This document shows positions 39,449-48,109 of a DNA stretch of 64,000 bases, in pieces. The notes under the pieces are model-generated. The model was not told the origin of the DNA. It searched no databases and was given only the letters and a program-made list of their open reading frames with translations. Each line of letters starts with the position of its first letter. The first letter of the stretch is position 1. This DNA is from Bacteroides sp. (GTDB lineage: Bacteria; Bacteroidota; Bacteroidia; Bacteroidales; Bacteroidaceae). Position numbers and translations under genes: made by a program. The stretch spans positions 410,637-474,636 of the forward strand of contig JAJQDI010000015.1 in assembly GCA_021202275.1 (NCBI GenBank). The letters are read 5' to 3'.

Positions 39449-40444
39449 TCAGTCTTCCGTTCTGAGCAACTCGTCTCTCACGATCCTCCCCCACTCCCTC
39501 AGGTCGCTATCCGTCCATCCGCCTTCCGAAGCTCCTTGTTTCAGGATCATCGAACAGGTCTCTTCCTTATCGGAAACCGACCAGGCGGCCCAGCTCAGTC
39601 CGTGGCTGTGCATCCAGTCGAGCCACCGCTGCCATTCCGCACGATCGATGGGGCCATCACCGGTAGCCTCCATACCCGCACATTCCGAGACGAAAAGCGG
39701 TAGTCCTTTGGCCAACGCATAGTTGCCCCGGTCGCGCAATTCCTGCCCATGGGTAGCGGCATAAAAATGCAGGGTATACATCAGGTTGTCATAGCCCGTG
39801 ATCGGATCATCGGCAGCGATATGTACATCCTGATCCCAATGGGGAGACCCTACCAGGATCACCGCATCCGGCTCTATCTCCCGGATCACAGCGATCACCT
39901 CTTCCGAATAGGCTTTAACCTGCTGCCAGGAATCTTCTACCGGCTCATTGAATATCTCATAGATCACATTCGGTACGCCTTTGTATTTCCGGGCCATCTC
40001 CGCGAAAAATAGTTTAGCCTCTTCCGTATGGATGTTGTGGCTGTGCCAGTCGATGATCACATACACCCCGTTGTCAATAGCCGCATCCACCACCTGTGTC
40101 ACACAGGAAAGAGCCAGTTCGGGATTTTCCAGATAAGAGTTTTTCAGCATCACTCCCATAGCGGCACGCACAACTTCTGCTTTCCACGCGTCGACCAAGA
40201 AATTCACTGAAGAGGCGTTGTAGAAGCGCGGCCAGAGGTTGTGCCAGCCGTAACTCACTCCCCGCAACACGACCGCCTCTCCTTGCTCATCCACCAGCTG
40301 AGTGCCCCGGACAGAGAGTTTTCCATGAAGTTCCACAGGAGTTTTCTCTGTGGAGACTGTATTTTTTCCGCTGGTCGTAGTATAACAAACCGTACTATAG
40401 ATATATAACAGGCCGATCAGCCCGGATAAAAAGGTAGTTTTCAT
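39449..40444 (-). CDS. GH5 endoglucanase-like enzyme
   Basis: The 331-residue secreted enzyme has an N-terminal signal (lipidation at Cys20 is possible, though the lipobox is poor). The GH5 barrel has the acid/base E167 in IFNEP and nucleophile E254 in FVSECAG, plus the LRGVSYGWHN and IDWHSHN blocks typical of bacterial endo-1,4-glucanases (subfamily 2-like). In this locus it would cut glucosyl linkages in glucomannan, or act as a mannanase of the same fold. The mixed enzyme set suggests a substrate with both glucose and mannose, such as konjac-type glucomannan. Confidence 0.88.
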   Translation of the reverse strand: MKTTFLSGLIGLLYIYSTVCYTTTSGKNTVSTEKTPVELHGKLSVRGTQLVDEQGEAVVLRGVSYGWHNLWPRFYNASSVNFLVDAWKAEVVRAAMGVMLKNSYLENPELALSCVTQVVDAAIDNGVYVIIDWHSHNIHTEEAKLFFAEMARKYKGVPNVIYEIFNEPVEDSWQQVKAYSEEVIAVIREIEPDAVILVGSPHWDQDVHIAADDPITGYDNLMYTLHFYAATHGQELRDRGNYALAKGLPLFVSECAGMEATGDGPIDRAEWQRWLDWMHSHGLSWAAWSVSDKEETCSMILKQGASEGGWTDSDLREWGRIVRDELLRTED

Positions 40445-40449
40445 AGGTA

Positions 40450-40562
40450 TGATTGAATGTTGAGTTTTAAGTAGTGAGTTGCGAGTTTCAAGTGATACAT
40501 ACTGTAATCACATGAACAACTCAGAACTTAAAACTTATTACTTATCACTCAGCACTTAAAAG
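40450..40562. repeat. TAAGTTT-unit inverted repeat that encodes the end of the GH5 mannanase
   Basis: TTGAGTTTTAAGTAGTGAGT and, after a spacer, CTCAGAACTTAAAACTTATT run in opposite directions. The last codons (LLSAE and TGA) of the upstream mannanase gene read through the units CTTTTAAGTGCTGAGTGATA. Confidence 0.75.
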
Positions 40563-41846
40563 CTTTTTATTCGCCGCCCGGATCACTTCAATGGTAGTGT
40601 CTGTATCGAATACGGAGTTCAGTCCCTGTTCTTCCTGAGCGGGATCGCCGGTATAGTCGTCGCCCCTTTGCCAGAAAACATGATCTTCGGCAGGCTGTGC
40701 AAAGCCGCCCCAGGCCCAGAAGTTAGCTCCGGCAAACAGGCCGTCGTAGAGATCTTTATCTGTGATCAGGCTGAAGATATATTCGTAATAGGCATCGCGT
40801 GTAGCGGTAGTACTCTCGCGGGAGAACCGGAACCCGTCACGCGGAAATCCGAACTCTTCCATCACCGCCGGTTTCCGATACTTACGTGCCAGCACCATGT
40901 GTTCGTCGATATACGCTTTGCTGTTTACTTTGGCCTGTTCGAGGCTTTCGCTCAGACTGTCCTGCGGAGCCCATCCCCAGTTATAGGGCCACATATGGAA
41001 ATTGAGGTAGTCGATATTCGCGTCGGCATGTATCTTCTCGAACAGATCCATATCCTGCTCGCAGCCGTGCTTTCCTTCACTACCGGAAGAGATCAGATGA
41101 TTGGCATCGAGCGACCGGATCTGTGCCGCGACATCCGCCATCCAGGCGGCAAAAGCGGGCTTGTTGGCATCGGAGAACGCGCGGGGTTCATTGCCGATCT
41201 GCCACGACATAATGGTGGGGTCATCTACATATTTTATATGTGTATACCTGTTGACACGTGTGATCATATCTTCCACATACCCGGCAAAAAGAGCTTTGGC
41301 ACTGTCCGACTGTACAAACTGCTGCACATATTCCATGTACTCGGGCCACCCGTCTTCGGCAGGCACAGGAGCTTTGCCATACCCGGCCCATTCTAAGTAC
41401 TGGCTGTATCCTCCGCTCCATTCCCAGGAGTTGTTGAGATAGAGTACTGCCACCATATCCCGCTTGCCCATCTCCATCAGCAGATAGTCGAGCCCGGCTA
41501 AAATAGTATCATTGTATACACCCGGTGCCACTTGCAGGGTAGGCTCTACCTTAGCCGTAATGCCCCGGCTGCCGTCGGACCCCACCAGCACACGCAGGTT
41601 GTCGATCCCGATACTTTTCATAAAGTCCAGCTCGCGATGCAGACGCTCGCGGTCACCTCCTTCTCCTTCCGATCCCAGGATAGCACCGTACCAGAAATTA
41701 GTACCTACATAATAATACGGTTTTCCGTCACGGATAAACTTTCCGTCTTCGACACGGATAAATGAATTGGAATCTGTTTTTACAGAGCCACAGGCCCAGC
41801 ACAGCCATACTACCAGACAGGTAGTAAGAAAGATTGGTTTTGCCAT
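40545..41846 (-). CDS. GH5 endo-beta-1,4-mannanase (GH5_7-like)
   Basis: The 433-residue secreted enzyme has a signal peptide with a possible lipidation cysteine (LCWAC, Cys19) and a GH5 barrel of the mannanase type. FIRVEDGKF and FWYGAILG are near the N-terminus, the acid/base E220 is in WQIGNEP and the nucleophile E331 in MEEFGFPRDG. It should cut beta-mannan chains internally. It is the first gene of the minus-strand block (GH5_7, GH5, GH27, CE7). Its C-terminal LLSAE and stop come from a repeat element. Confidence 0.93.
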   Translation of the reverse strand: MAKPIFLTTCLVVWLCWACGSVKTDSNSFIRVEDGKFIRDGKPYYYVGTNFWYGAILGSEGEGGDRERLHRELDFMKSIGIDNLRVLVGSDGSRGITAKVEPTLQVAPGVYNDTILAGLDYLLMEMGKRDMVAVLYLNNSWEWSGGYSQYLEWAGYGKAPVPAEDGWPEYMEYVQQFVQSDSAKALFAGYVEDMITRVNRYTHIKYVDDPTIMSWQIGNEPRAFSDANKPAFAAWMADVAAQIRSLDANHLISSGSEGKHGCEQDMDLFEKIHADANIDYLNFHMWPYNWGWAPQDSLSESLEQAKVNSKAYIDEHMVLARKYRKPAVMEEFGFPRDGFRFSRESTTATRDAYYEYIFSLITDKDLYDGLFAGANFWAWGGFAQPAEDHVFWQRGDDYTGDPAQEEQGLNSVFDTDTTIEVIRAANKKLLSAE

Positions 41847-41880
41847 ATATCAGATTTTTAAGTATTTTGATTAACTGAGA

Positions 41881-41888
41881 CAAAATTA
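41881..41888 (-). promoter_or_regulatory. Minus-7 box for the GH5_7-GH5-GH27-CE7 block
   Basis: TAATTTTG on the minus strand matches TAnnTTTG and lies 35 bp before the mannanase ATG. No minus-33 box at standard spacing. Confidence 0.45.
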
Positions 41889-42017
41889 ATGCATAATTCC
41901 GGAGACTTCCAGTACTTTTTTATCCAATTGATGTACTATTTGAGTCCAGCCTTCCAAAAAGAGAAAAAATGTTATCAAATTGTACCCTTCTTTCGAATTA
42001 TTTTCGACGGGAAGTTT

Positions 42018-42025
42018 TATCTTTG
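42018..42025 (+). promoter_or_regulatory. Minus-7 box for the aldo-keto reductase
   Basis: TATCTTTG, exact match. It would give a leader of about 145 nt that contains two AGAACAAA modules and a CTGTAGAG...CTCTACAG inverted pair. Confidence 0.45.
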
Positions 42026-42176
42026 ACAAAAGAACAAACTTTTATTTTCAGACAAAAGAACAGAAGAACACAAGGATTTACTATATATCTGTAGAGCCAG
42101 GGATTTCCTATAGTCTCTACAGGAAACGGCGCAGCCCATCTGTCCTTTTGTTCTTCTGTCTAAAAAACCGTAAATC
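42026..42176. repeat. AGAACAAA modules and CTGTAGAG palindrome
   Basis: ACAAAAGAACAAAC and AGACAAAAGAACAGAAGAAC (42024-42070) are mirrored by CCTTTTGTTCTTCTGTCTAA (42143-42162). Between them CTGTAGAG (42089-42096) pairs with CTCTACAG (42115-42122). The nested inverted arrangement fills the leader of the aldo-keto reductase gene. Confidence 0.6.
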
Positions 42177-43178
42177 ATGAAACCACCTCTTTATGCAGCG
42201 GCACAAGACCGTTACAATTCAGGAATGAAGTACCGCCGCTGCGGCCGCAGCGGCATCCGGCTCCCGGAGATCTCCTTAGGTCTCTGGCACAACTTCGGCG
42301 GAGTCGATACTTTAGAAAACAGTACCCGCATGGTACACTACGCTTTCGACCGGGGCATCACCCACTTCGATCTGGCCAATAACTACGGACCTCCTTACGG
42401 ATCGGCCGAGGAGACTTTCGGTCAGATCATGCAGCGTTCGCTCCGCCCCTACCGCGATGAGCTGTTTATCTCCACCAAAGCCGGACACGACATGTGGCCC
42501 GGTCCATACGGCGAATGGGGATCACGCAAATACCTGATGAACAGCCTCGACCAGAGTCTGCGGCGGATGCATCTCGACTATGTGGATATCTTCTACTCGC
42601 ACCGCTTCGACCCCGATACCCCTCTGGAAGAGACCTTACAGGCACTCGCAGATATTGTGCGCCAGGGAAAAGCCTTGTATGTGGGTATCTCTAAATACCC
42701 GGCGGAAGCGGCCGCGTTCTCCTATGACTATCTCCGGCAGCGGGATGTTCCCTGCCTGCTCTACCAGGGGCGGTACAACATCTTCAACCGCGAACCTGAA
42801 TACGAAGGTATCCTCCGCCAGACCCGGGAAGCGGGCAGTGGATTCATTGCGTTCTCTCCCCTGGCACAGGGATTACTGACCGACCGTTGCCTCCACAGCA
42901 TCCCCGCCGATTCGCGCATCGGCCGCGGCGGATTCCTCAAAAAGGAACAGCTGACAGAGGATGTGCTCCGGAAAATTTCTGCCCTCAACGAAATAGCTGT
43001 CCGTCGCGGACAGACGCTGGCAGAGATGGCACTGGCCTGGCTATTGAAAGATGATCTGGTGACCTCGGTGATCATCGGAGCCAGCTCCGTGGAACAGATG
43101 AAGGACAACCTGAAAGGAATAGAGAAAACAACCTTCTCTACCGAAGAGCTACAGGAGATAGACCGGATCACGGGCTGA
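42177..43178 (+). CDS. Aldo/keto reductase (YghZ-like)
   Basis: The 333-residue cytoplasmic NADPH-dependent reductase has the catalytic tetrad in FDLANNYGPPYG (Asp, Tyr), ISTKAGHDMW (Lys) and YSHRFDPDTP (His), and cofactor-binding SVIIGASSVEQ near the C-terminus. Start MKYRRCGRSGIRLPEISLG and the YGPPYGSAEE block match the subgroup of Escherichia coli YghZ, which reduces small aldehydes such as L-glyceraldehyde-3-phosphate or methylglyoxal. It is divergent from the mannan locus and has its own promoter, so a link to mannan use is not shown. Confidence 0.92.
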   Translation: MKPPLYAAAQDRYNSGMKYRRCGRSGIRLPEISLGLWHNFGGVDTLENSTRMVHYAFDRGITHFDLANNYGPPYGSAEETFGQIMQRSLRPYRDELFISTKAGHDMWPGPYGEWGSRKYLMNSLDQSLRRMHLDYVDIFYSHRFDPDTPLEETLQALADIVRQGKALYVGISKYPAEAAAFSYDYLRQRDVPCLLYQGRYNIFNREPEYEGILRQTREAGSGFIAFSPLAQGLLTDRCLHSIPADSRIGRGGFLKKEQLTEDVLRKISALNEIAVRRGQTLAEMALAWLLKDDLVTSVIIGASSVEQMKDNLKGIEKTTFSTEELQEIDRITG

Positions 43179-43239
43179 GCCTCTCTCTGAATGCTGTTAT
43201 ATAACTACATTCAGAAAGATACAGGATGGTCAGAGGGTG

Positions 43240-43380
43240 TGTCCAAAGTCCAATTGTATCTTTATAAAGTAACTGCGTTCCCCGAAGGGGATATAGCCAT
43301 AACCCAGTGGTAAAGCGAGCTGTGGCAAAACGATAGGGAAGCCACAGGGAAGCATACCCTGGGGTGTGAAGCACACACTA
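43240..43380. other. Structured, GC-rich non-coding segment
   Basis: It contains the hairpin TTCCCCGAAGGGGA and the stretches GCGAGCTGTGGCAAAACGAT, AAGCCACAGGGAAGC and ATACCCTGGGGTGTG, which can pair (GGGAAGCATACCC and CCACAG/CTGTGG). No protein frame. A related wording (GAGCTGTAGCAATAGCGAAG...GCACAC) occurs at 50281-50390. Confidence 0.4.
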
Positions 43381-43410
43381 GAATCAACCTTGTAAACCGA
43401 TGACGAACCG

Positions 43411-44131
43411 ATGAACAACCTTACCTTTATCAAAGTGCCGCTGCCAAAAGTGATCCCAGACTTTCCGTACTTATCGACAAAGAGGGCCTCAAAGGATATG
43501 GACTCTATTGGATGCTGATGGAGTGCCTGGCTTATGCACCCAGATTAACAGCTTCGATGGAGGTGCTGCGGGTACTGAAAAAACAACACCGCCGATCTGC
43601 CGATCTACTGCAACGCGTACTGAAAAACTACGGACTTTTTGTGGTAAAAAACGGTACATTTTACTCGCCCGAACTGAAAAAATCAGTAAAGAGTTACCAG
43701 ATGCTTACTCCCTCCCAGAATGACCAGAAAAAGGATAAGAGCAAAAAAACAGAGACCAGACAGACACAAATGCCACAAAATCCGGAAAAAAAGGCTGTTT
43801 CTGACACCCATTTGAACAGAAAAAAAGTGAAACACATCCAACACACGTAACATCCTGTATATCAAATAACAACATCGTATCCAAAAGAGAAACCGAACAG
43901 AATCTGAACAAAAACTGTACAGATTCTGTGCAGGATGTGCACAAAACTTGTACGAAACCTGTACAAAAACCGCAGAATTCCATATTGAAAATCAATAAGT
44001 TAACTTTAAAGATAAGACTAAGAATAAGAAAAAGAATACTCTCTCTTACAGACAGAGGGAGGATGCAAACAAGCAGAGCATACTCCACCCAGGCCGGAGT
44101 CTGCTCCGGAGATGTGGGTAGAGGGTCGTAG
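43411..44131 (+). pseudogene. Frameshifted DUF4373-like (phage/plasmid replication-type) gene
   Basis: Three frames give parts of one protein. An ATG at 43411 opens MNNLTFIKVPLP, but the conserved block AAKSDPRLSVLIDKEGLKGY-GLYWMLMECLAY lies in another frame just after it (43437 on), so one base appears lost near 43440. That frame runs to 43850 (ending KHIQHT), and a further frame from about 43880 to 44131 carries VQDVHKTCTKPVQKPQNSIL with a basic stretch, as usual for the variable tail of such proteins. The DPR...EGLKGYGLYWMLME block is characteristic of DUF4373 (Lin1244/Lin1753-like) proteins, found on phages and mobile elements. No partner genes remain. Confidence 0.65.
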
Positions 44132-44297
44132 GATGCACGATGGCATATACATACCCGACCACGCCCCACCCCGGCCCGACAGTGCTTCGATATGGAATCC
44201 GCACAGCGGAAAGTAGGAGAAATGAACCGTTCCCTTCTACAGACAATCGGCGCACCGGACCACCCCGAAAGAGGGTCCGGAGCCTATGCAACTTGCT

Positions 44298-44385
44298 CCG
44301 GATTGCATAAGCATTCGCTTCAAGTTCCATAAGCATCTGAACCGGATTGCATAAGCACTGACAGCAAGTTTCATACGTATTCCGA
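44298..44385. repeat. Four imperfect tandem repeats of about 22 bp
   Basis: Units such as CCGGATTGCATAAGCATTCG, TCAAGTTCCATAAGCATCTG, ACCGGATTGCATAAGCACTG and AGCAAGTTTCATACGTATTC follow one another with a period of about 22 bp. No coding role. They belong to the relic zone after the DUF4373 fragment. Confidence 0.55.
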
Positions 44386-44756
44386 AGCAGGTCACATCGG
44401 CAAAGAAGGGTGGTATACAAGTATTTTTCATTTTACCTATAGATTTGGTTTGTATTTTATGCGTCATAGACAAAAAGTGCAATACACAAGCATAAACAAC
44501 TGTTTTTCTGATGTTTAAAAAGAGCCTAAAAGTTCTTTCCGTTCTGATTCAGATTTCTGCCGTACAGACTATCTGCCAGTGCCTGAGAAAAAAGAAGATG
44601 TACAATGGTGTACTTTACTACCCAAAGATGTCAGTTTGTAGAAAACAGGGATGGTGAGGGTTGTATCTTTGCTTCTGTGATCACAACCCGGAATAAACAG
44701 AGTATTTCATCCTTTCCAACCCTCTACATATGAGTACACATACAAAACTACAGGCA
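44386..44756 (+). other. Relic zone with an orphan promoter and truncated frame
   Basis: TATCTTTG (44664-44671) is a perfect minus-7 box. An ATG at 44730 opens MSTHTKLQANQQSTKSIEDR, but after nine or so codons the frame is repeat sequence and stops at 44819. This looks like the promoter and start of a gene whose body was lost when a repeat mosaic inserted. The rest of 44386-44660 holds nothing recognisable. Confidence 0.4.
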
Positions 44757-45140
44757 AACCAACAGTCAACGAAGTCAATCGAAGATCGGCATAACCAACC
44801 AGGCGGTCAGCAAAGCTAATTACGATGTACGATTGAAGTTACTTTTCCTTTATGGGACAGTTTTTCTTTTTCAGACAGAAGAGCAAAAGAACATATAAGA
44901 GTTTTGAGTGATAAGTGATAAGTTTTAAGTTGTGATTGACTACTCATCCTTTACTACTTATAGATAGATGCCATTTTATACATTCTTATCTTTTTTCTTA
45001 TGTTCTTTTGTCTGATGAAAAAAGAAAAGGAATAAGTATAACACACGGATCTACACAGGAAAGGAGTTGTAATTTCAATCGTACATCGTAATTAGCTTCG
45101 CTGACCGTTGGTTCAGTACATCGTAAATCTCTCCGTCTCT
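44757..45140. repeat. Nested composite of three repeat families
   Basis: In order: the AACCAACAGTCAACGAAG module with GCTAATTACGATGTACGATT; AGACAGAAGAGCAAAAGAAC (about 44873); TAAGTTT units (44905-44935); TACTACTTATAG; the opposite TTATGTTCTTTTGTCTGA (about 44999-45016); the opposite AATCGTACATCGTAATTAGC and TTCGCTGACCGTTGGTTC (45080-45115); CGTCTCTACAAGTGGATGAC. The outer and inner modules are therefore mirrored around a central TAAGTTT element. Confidence 0.7.
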
Positions 45141-45184
45141 ACAAGTGGATGACTACTGTCTTTCTGAATCGTAAAGCGTATATC

Positions 45185-47032
45185 TTACTTATTTTCAGTC
45201 TTTTTCGTCCTTCTCTTTTTAGTAAATTCTACAACAGCCGACGTATGCGCTTTCACCACAAACTTATTACCGATCTTGACCTCTTTGTCGTCCAGTATGC
45301 TGACTCCGGTAGTATATCCGCGCAGGCGCTCGGCATAGCGCTTCCAGTCTATCTGCACATTCCGGCCCGAAGGATTGATAAATACCCATACCACCTGGTC
45401 ACGTGTATAGCGGATATAGGCATAGCTGTTGTACTCCGGCAGGAAATGCGTAGTATCTCCCTTGTGTATGGTAACTGCCGTTTTGCGCCAATGAAACAAT
45501 TTGCGGGTATGTGCCAGCAGTTCTTTCTCCTCTTTGCTCTGCCGGCGACCGGTAAAGAGATCCTTATGATCTCCTTTCCAGCCTCCGGGAAAGTCTTTCC
45601 GGGCCGACCCATGTCCTTTGGAAAGATCGTCCGAACGCATTCCAAACTCCGTACCGTAGTAAAGTTGTGGAATACCCCGCAAAGTAGCCAGCATGGTCAG
45701 CCCGAGCTTTATTTTATCCACATGGCCCTTCATCGCATCGGCAAAGCGATCTATATCGTGATTGTCTAAAAAGACCAACAGGTTCTTCGGATTGGGATAG
45801 AGAAAATCCAGTGCCAGGGCCTCATAGATAAGATTCATACCGCCGTTGAAATCCGTGGTATCTACCGCCAGTCCACTGTGCAGGGCCTCCTGCATAGGAA
45901 AGTCCATCACCGCGGGCAGATGCGACGAATAGCCGTCTACGTTAGCAGCTATACATTGCCAGTAAGAGACAATGGCCGGAGAAGAGTGCCAGCACTCTCC
46001 CACGATATTCAGATGAGGATATTCTTCCAGGATACTGCGGGTCCACCAGGCAATGCCCTCTTTGTCGTTGTAGGGGTAGGTATCTACCCGCAGACCATCC
46101 AGGTCGGCCCATTCGATCCACCAGACATAGAGTTGCAGGAAGTAGCGTTGCAGGTAGGGATTCTCCATGCCCAGGTCGGGCATACATTCGTCAAACCACC
46201 CCCGAACGGTTTCCAGACGGTCGTATTCCGAACCGTTGGGATCGGTAATGGTGGCCAGGCGGTAGTTGGAGAGGATCACCTCTCCTTCCTTGCAGTGTAC
46301 CCAGTTGGCAAACGGGCGGTCTGCCATCCACCAGTGCGCCGTACCGCAATGGTTGGGCACGGCATCCATGATCACTTTGAGCCCGTGTTCATGAGCTTTC
46401 CCCACCAGCTGACGATACAGATCATTGTCTCCCAGGCGAGGGTCTATGCGGTAATAGTCGGCACAGGCATAGCCGTGGTACGAATAGGTCTTTTCATTGT
46501 CCAGCTGCGGAGGGGTGAGCCAGAGGGCAGTAGCTCCTAAGGAAGTGATATAATCCAGATGCTGCATCACGCCGTAGAGATCTCCGCCGTGCCGTCCGAA
46601 AGGGTCTTTGCGACGGACACGCTCCACGGTATCGGGTGTGTTGTCGATGGCCGGATTGCCATTGGCAAACCGATCGGGCATCAGCATATAGATCAGGTCT
46701 GCCGAACTGAAACTCTTGCGGGTAGCCGATCCGCGACGCCGTCTGCCGATCTCGTAACTAAAGCGGTTGACTCTCTTGCCCTTTTTCACCTCAAACGTAT
46801 AGGTCCCGGGGGTAGCATCCGGATCAATGGCTACATCTGCAAAAAGGTAGTTCGGACTCTCTGCCGTATGTACTTTAGTAACACGCACCCCCTCTTCCAG
46901 CACCTTCACCCGGCTTCCGGCCAGGTCGGTGCCGTAGATCATCAACTGCAACGATGTCTTCATCCCTACCCACCAGCTAAGAGGTTCTATACGCTTCAAC
47001 ACCAATTCTTCCTGATCAACTGCTTTTCTCAT
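45185..47032 (-). CDS. GH13 cyclomaltodextrinase/neopullulanase-like enzyme, no signal peptide
   Basis: The 615-residue enzyme has an N-terminal Cyc-maltodextrinase_N-type beta domain (about 8-95, LKRIEPLSWWVGMKTSLQLM), the GH13 barrel and a C-terminal beta domain. The catalytic trio is present: nucleophile Asp in DGLRVDTYPY, acid/base Glu in IVGECWHS and the Asp in FLDNHDIDRF. It should open cyclodextrins or cut short alpha-glucans. SusA-type relatives start with a signal peptide just before the KRIEP block; here MRKAVDQEELV replaces it, so the enzyme should stay in the cytoplasm. It follows an SDR gene by 19 bp. Confidence 0.9.
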   Translation of the reverse strand: MRKAVDQEELVLKRIEPLSWWVGMKTSLQLMIYGTDLAGSRVKVLEEGVRVTKVHTAESPNYLFADVAIDPDATPGTYTFEVKKGKRVNRFSYEIGRRRRGSATRKSFSSADLIYMLMPDRFANGNPAIDNTPDTVERVRRKDPFGRHGGDLYGVMQHLDYITSLGATALWLTPPQLDNEKTYSYHGYACADYYRIDPRLGDNDLYRQLVGKAHEHGLKVIMDAVPNHCGTAHWWMADRPFANWVHCKEGEVILSNYRLATITDPNGSEYDRLETVRGWFDECMPDLGMENPYLQRYFLQLYVWWIEWADLDGLRVDTYPYNDKEGIAWWTRSILEEYPHLNIVGECWHSSPAIVSYWQCIAANVDGYSSHLPAVMDFPMQEALHSGLAVDTTDFNGGMNLIYEALALDFLYPNPKNLLVFLDNHDIDRFADAMKGHVDKIKLGLTMLATLRGIPQLYYGTEFGMRSDDLSKGHGSARKDFPGGWKGDHKDLFTGRRQSKEEKELLAHTRKLFHWRKTAVTIHKGDTTHFLPEYNSYAYIRYTRDQVVWVFINPSGRNVQIDWKRYAERLRGYTTGVSILDDKEVKIGNKFVVKAHTSAVVEFTKKRRTKKTENK

Positions 47033-47051
47033 TTCTTATATACTACTATCA

Positions 47052-47951
47052 CTATTTACTACTCAATCCGCCGGTGAGTCCATACACTTCACCAGTCACA
47101 TACGATGCCTCTTCAGAAGCCAGAAACACATATACACCTGCCATCTCTACCGGTTGCGCGGGTCGCTTCATCGGTGTATCCAGTCCGTGGCAGGGGATCT
47201 GGTCATCGGGATTGCCGCCGGAGACTTCCAGCGGTGTCCACACCGGACCGGGACAAACCACATTCACCCGGATGCCCTTTCCGATGACCTGTTTGGACAG
47301 TGCCAGGCTAAAAGCAACTACCGCGCTTTTGGATGCCGCATAGTCGAGCAATACCTTATTGGGGGTATAGTATTCTGCAGAAGCTGTCACTATCACAGAG
47401 GAGCCCGGAGGCAGATGAGGAACAGCGGCTTTGCACAGATACATGACAGAAAAAACATTCACTTCGAACGTAGTCTGTATCTGACGGGCAGTGAGGTCTG
47501 CTATATCTTCCTGTGCTGTCTGCACCCCGGCGTTGCAAACCAGCAGATCGAGTCCACCCATGCGACTGACCGCAAATTCTACTGCCTCTCTGCACGTCTC
47601 TTCTTCACGGAGATCGGCAGGCATCAGATGTATCTGGCGACCGTCTTTCTGAAGAAGGGTTGCCAGTGACATCGCATCTTCACTTTCCTGAGGCAGATAA
47701 GTGATGGTGACTTCGGCTCCTTCCCGGGCATAGGCAATGGCTACGGCCCGGCCTATACCGGAATCTCCTCCGGTGATGAGGGCCCGACGGCCCTGCAAGC
47801 GTCCGTAGCCCTGGTAGGTCTTCTCTCCACTGTCCGGAACAGGCTGCATACGCGATTGCAATCCGGGGGCTGGCTGTTTTTGCATGGGAAACTCCGTGTG
47901 TGGGTATTTTTTCAACGGATCTGTCAAGTGAGTATTCTTTTCTTTAGGCAT
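47052..47951 (-). CDS. Short-chain dehydrogenase/reductase (YghA-like)
   Basis: The 299-residue NAD(P)H-dependent oxidoreductase has an extra N-terminal lead of about 50 residues (KYPHTEFPMQKQPAPGLQSR-type, rich in Pro and Gln), then the Rossmann motif ALITGGDSGIGRAVA, NAGVQ, and the catalytic YAASK with a preceding Ser in TASAEYY. The lead plus core matches the YghA/glucose-and-ribitol-dehydrogenase-like subgroup found in general stress regulons. The substrate is unknown. It is first of a two-gene unit with GH13, behind a leader that contains two terminators. Confidence 0.9.
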   Translation of the reverse strand: MPKEKNTHLTDPLKKYPHTEFPMQKQPAPGLQSRMQPVPDSGEKTYQGYGRLQGRRALITGGDSGIGRAVAIAYAREGAEVTITYLPQESEDAMSLATLLQKDGRQIHLMPADLREEETCREAVEFAVSRMGGLDLLVCNAGVQTAQEDIADLTARQIQTTFEVNVFSVMYLCKAAVPHLPPGSSVIVTASAEYYTPNKVLLDYAASKSAVVAFSLALSKQVIGKGIRVNVVCPGPVWTPLEVSGGNPDDQIPCHGLDTPMKRPAQPVEMAGVYVFLASEEASYVTGEVYGLTGGLSSK

Positions 47952-48047
47952 GGTAATGTATTCTTAGGTAATGAACTATTACTCACAACAAAAAAACAAT
48001 CGGAATGGTTTGAAGCTGATCTTTCACCATACAAAAGGAAGAAAACG

Positions 48048-48109
48048 AAAAAAGGAAGATACCCTACCTTCCTGTACAGACAAAAAAAGGCTACTCATCG
48101 CGAGCAACC
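48048..48109 (-). terminator. Two tandem terminators in the SDR-GH13 leader
   Basis: On the minus strand GGTTGCTC-gcgat-GAGTAGCC is followed by seven T (48082-48109), then GGAAG-gtagggtat-CTTCC followed by six T (48048-48072). Both face the SDR gene, which starts about 97 bp further on. Confidence 0.7.

Noticed and set aside
43411..43515. ATG at 43411 as start of an intact small gene
   Set aside because: The frame breaks within about 30 codons, and the conserved DUF4373-like block is in another frame, so it is treated as part of a pseudogene.
44046..44420. 124-codon minus-strand frame
   Set aside because: It is formed by the 22-bp repeats (AYAIRS-like words) and GC-rich filler; no start signal.
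44664..44819. Real 29-residue gene starting at 44730
   Set aside because: Most of it is read from repeat sequence; more likely a truncated remnant.
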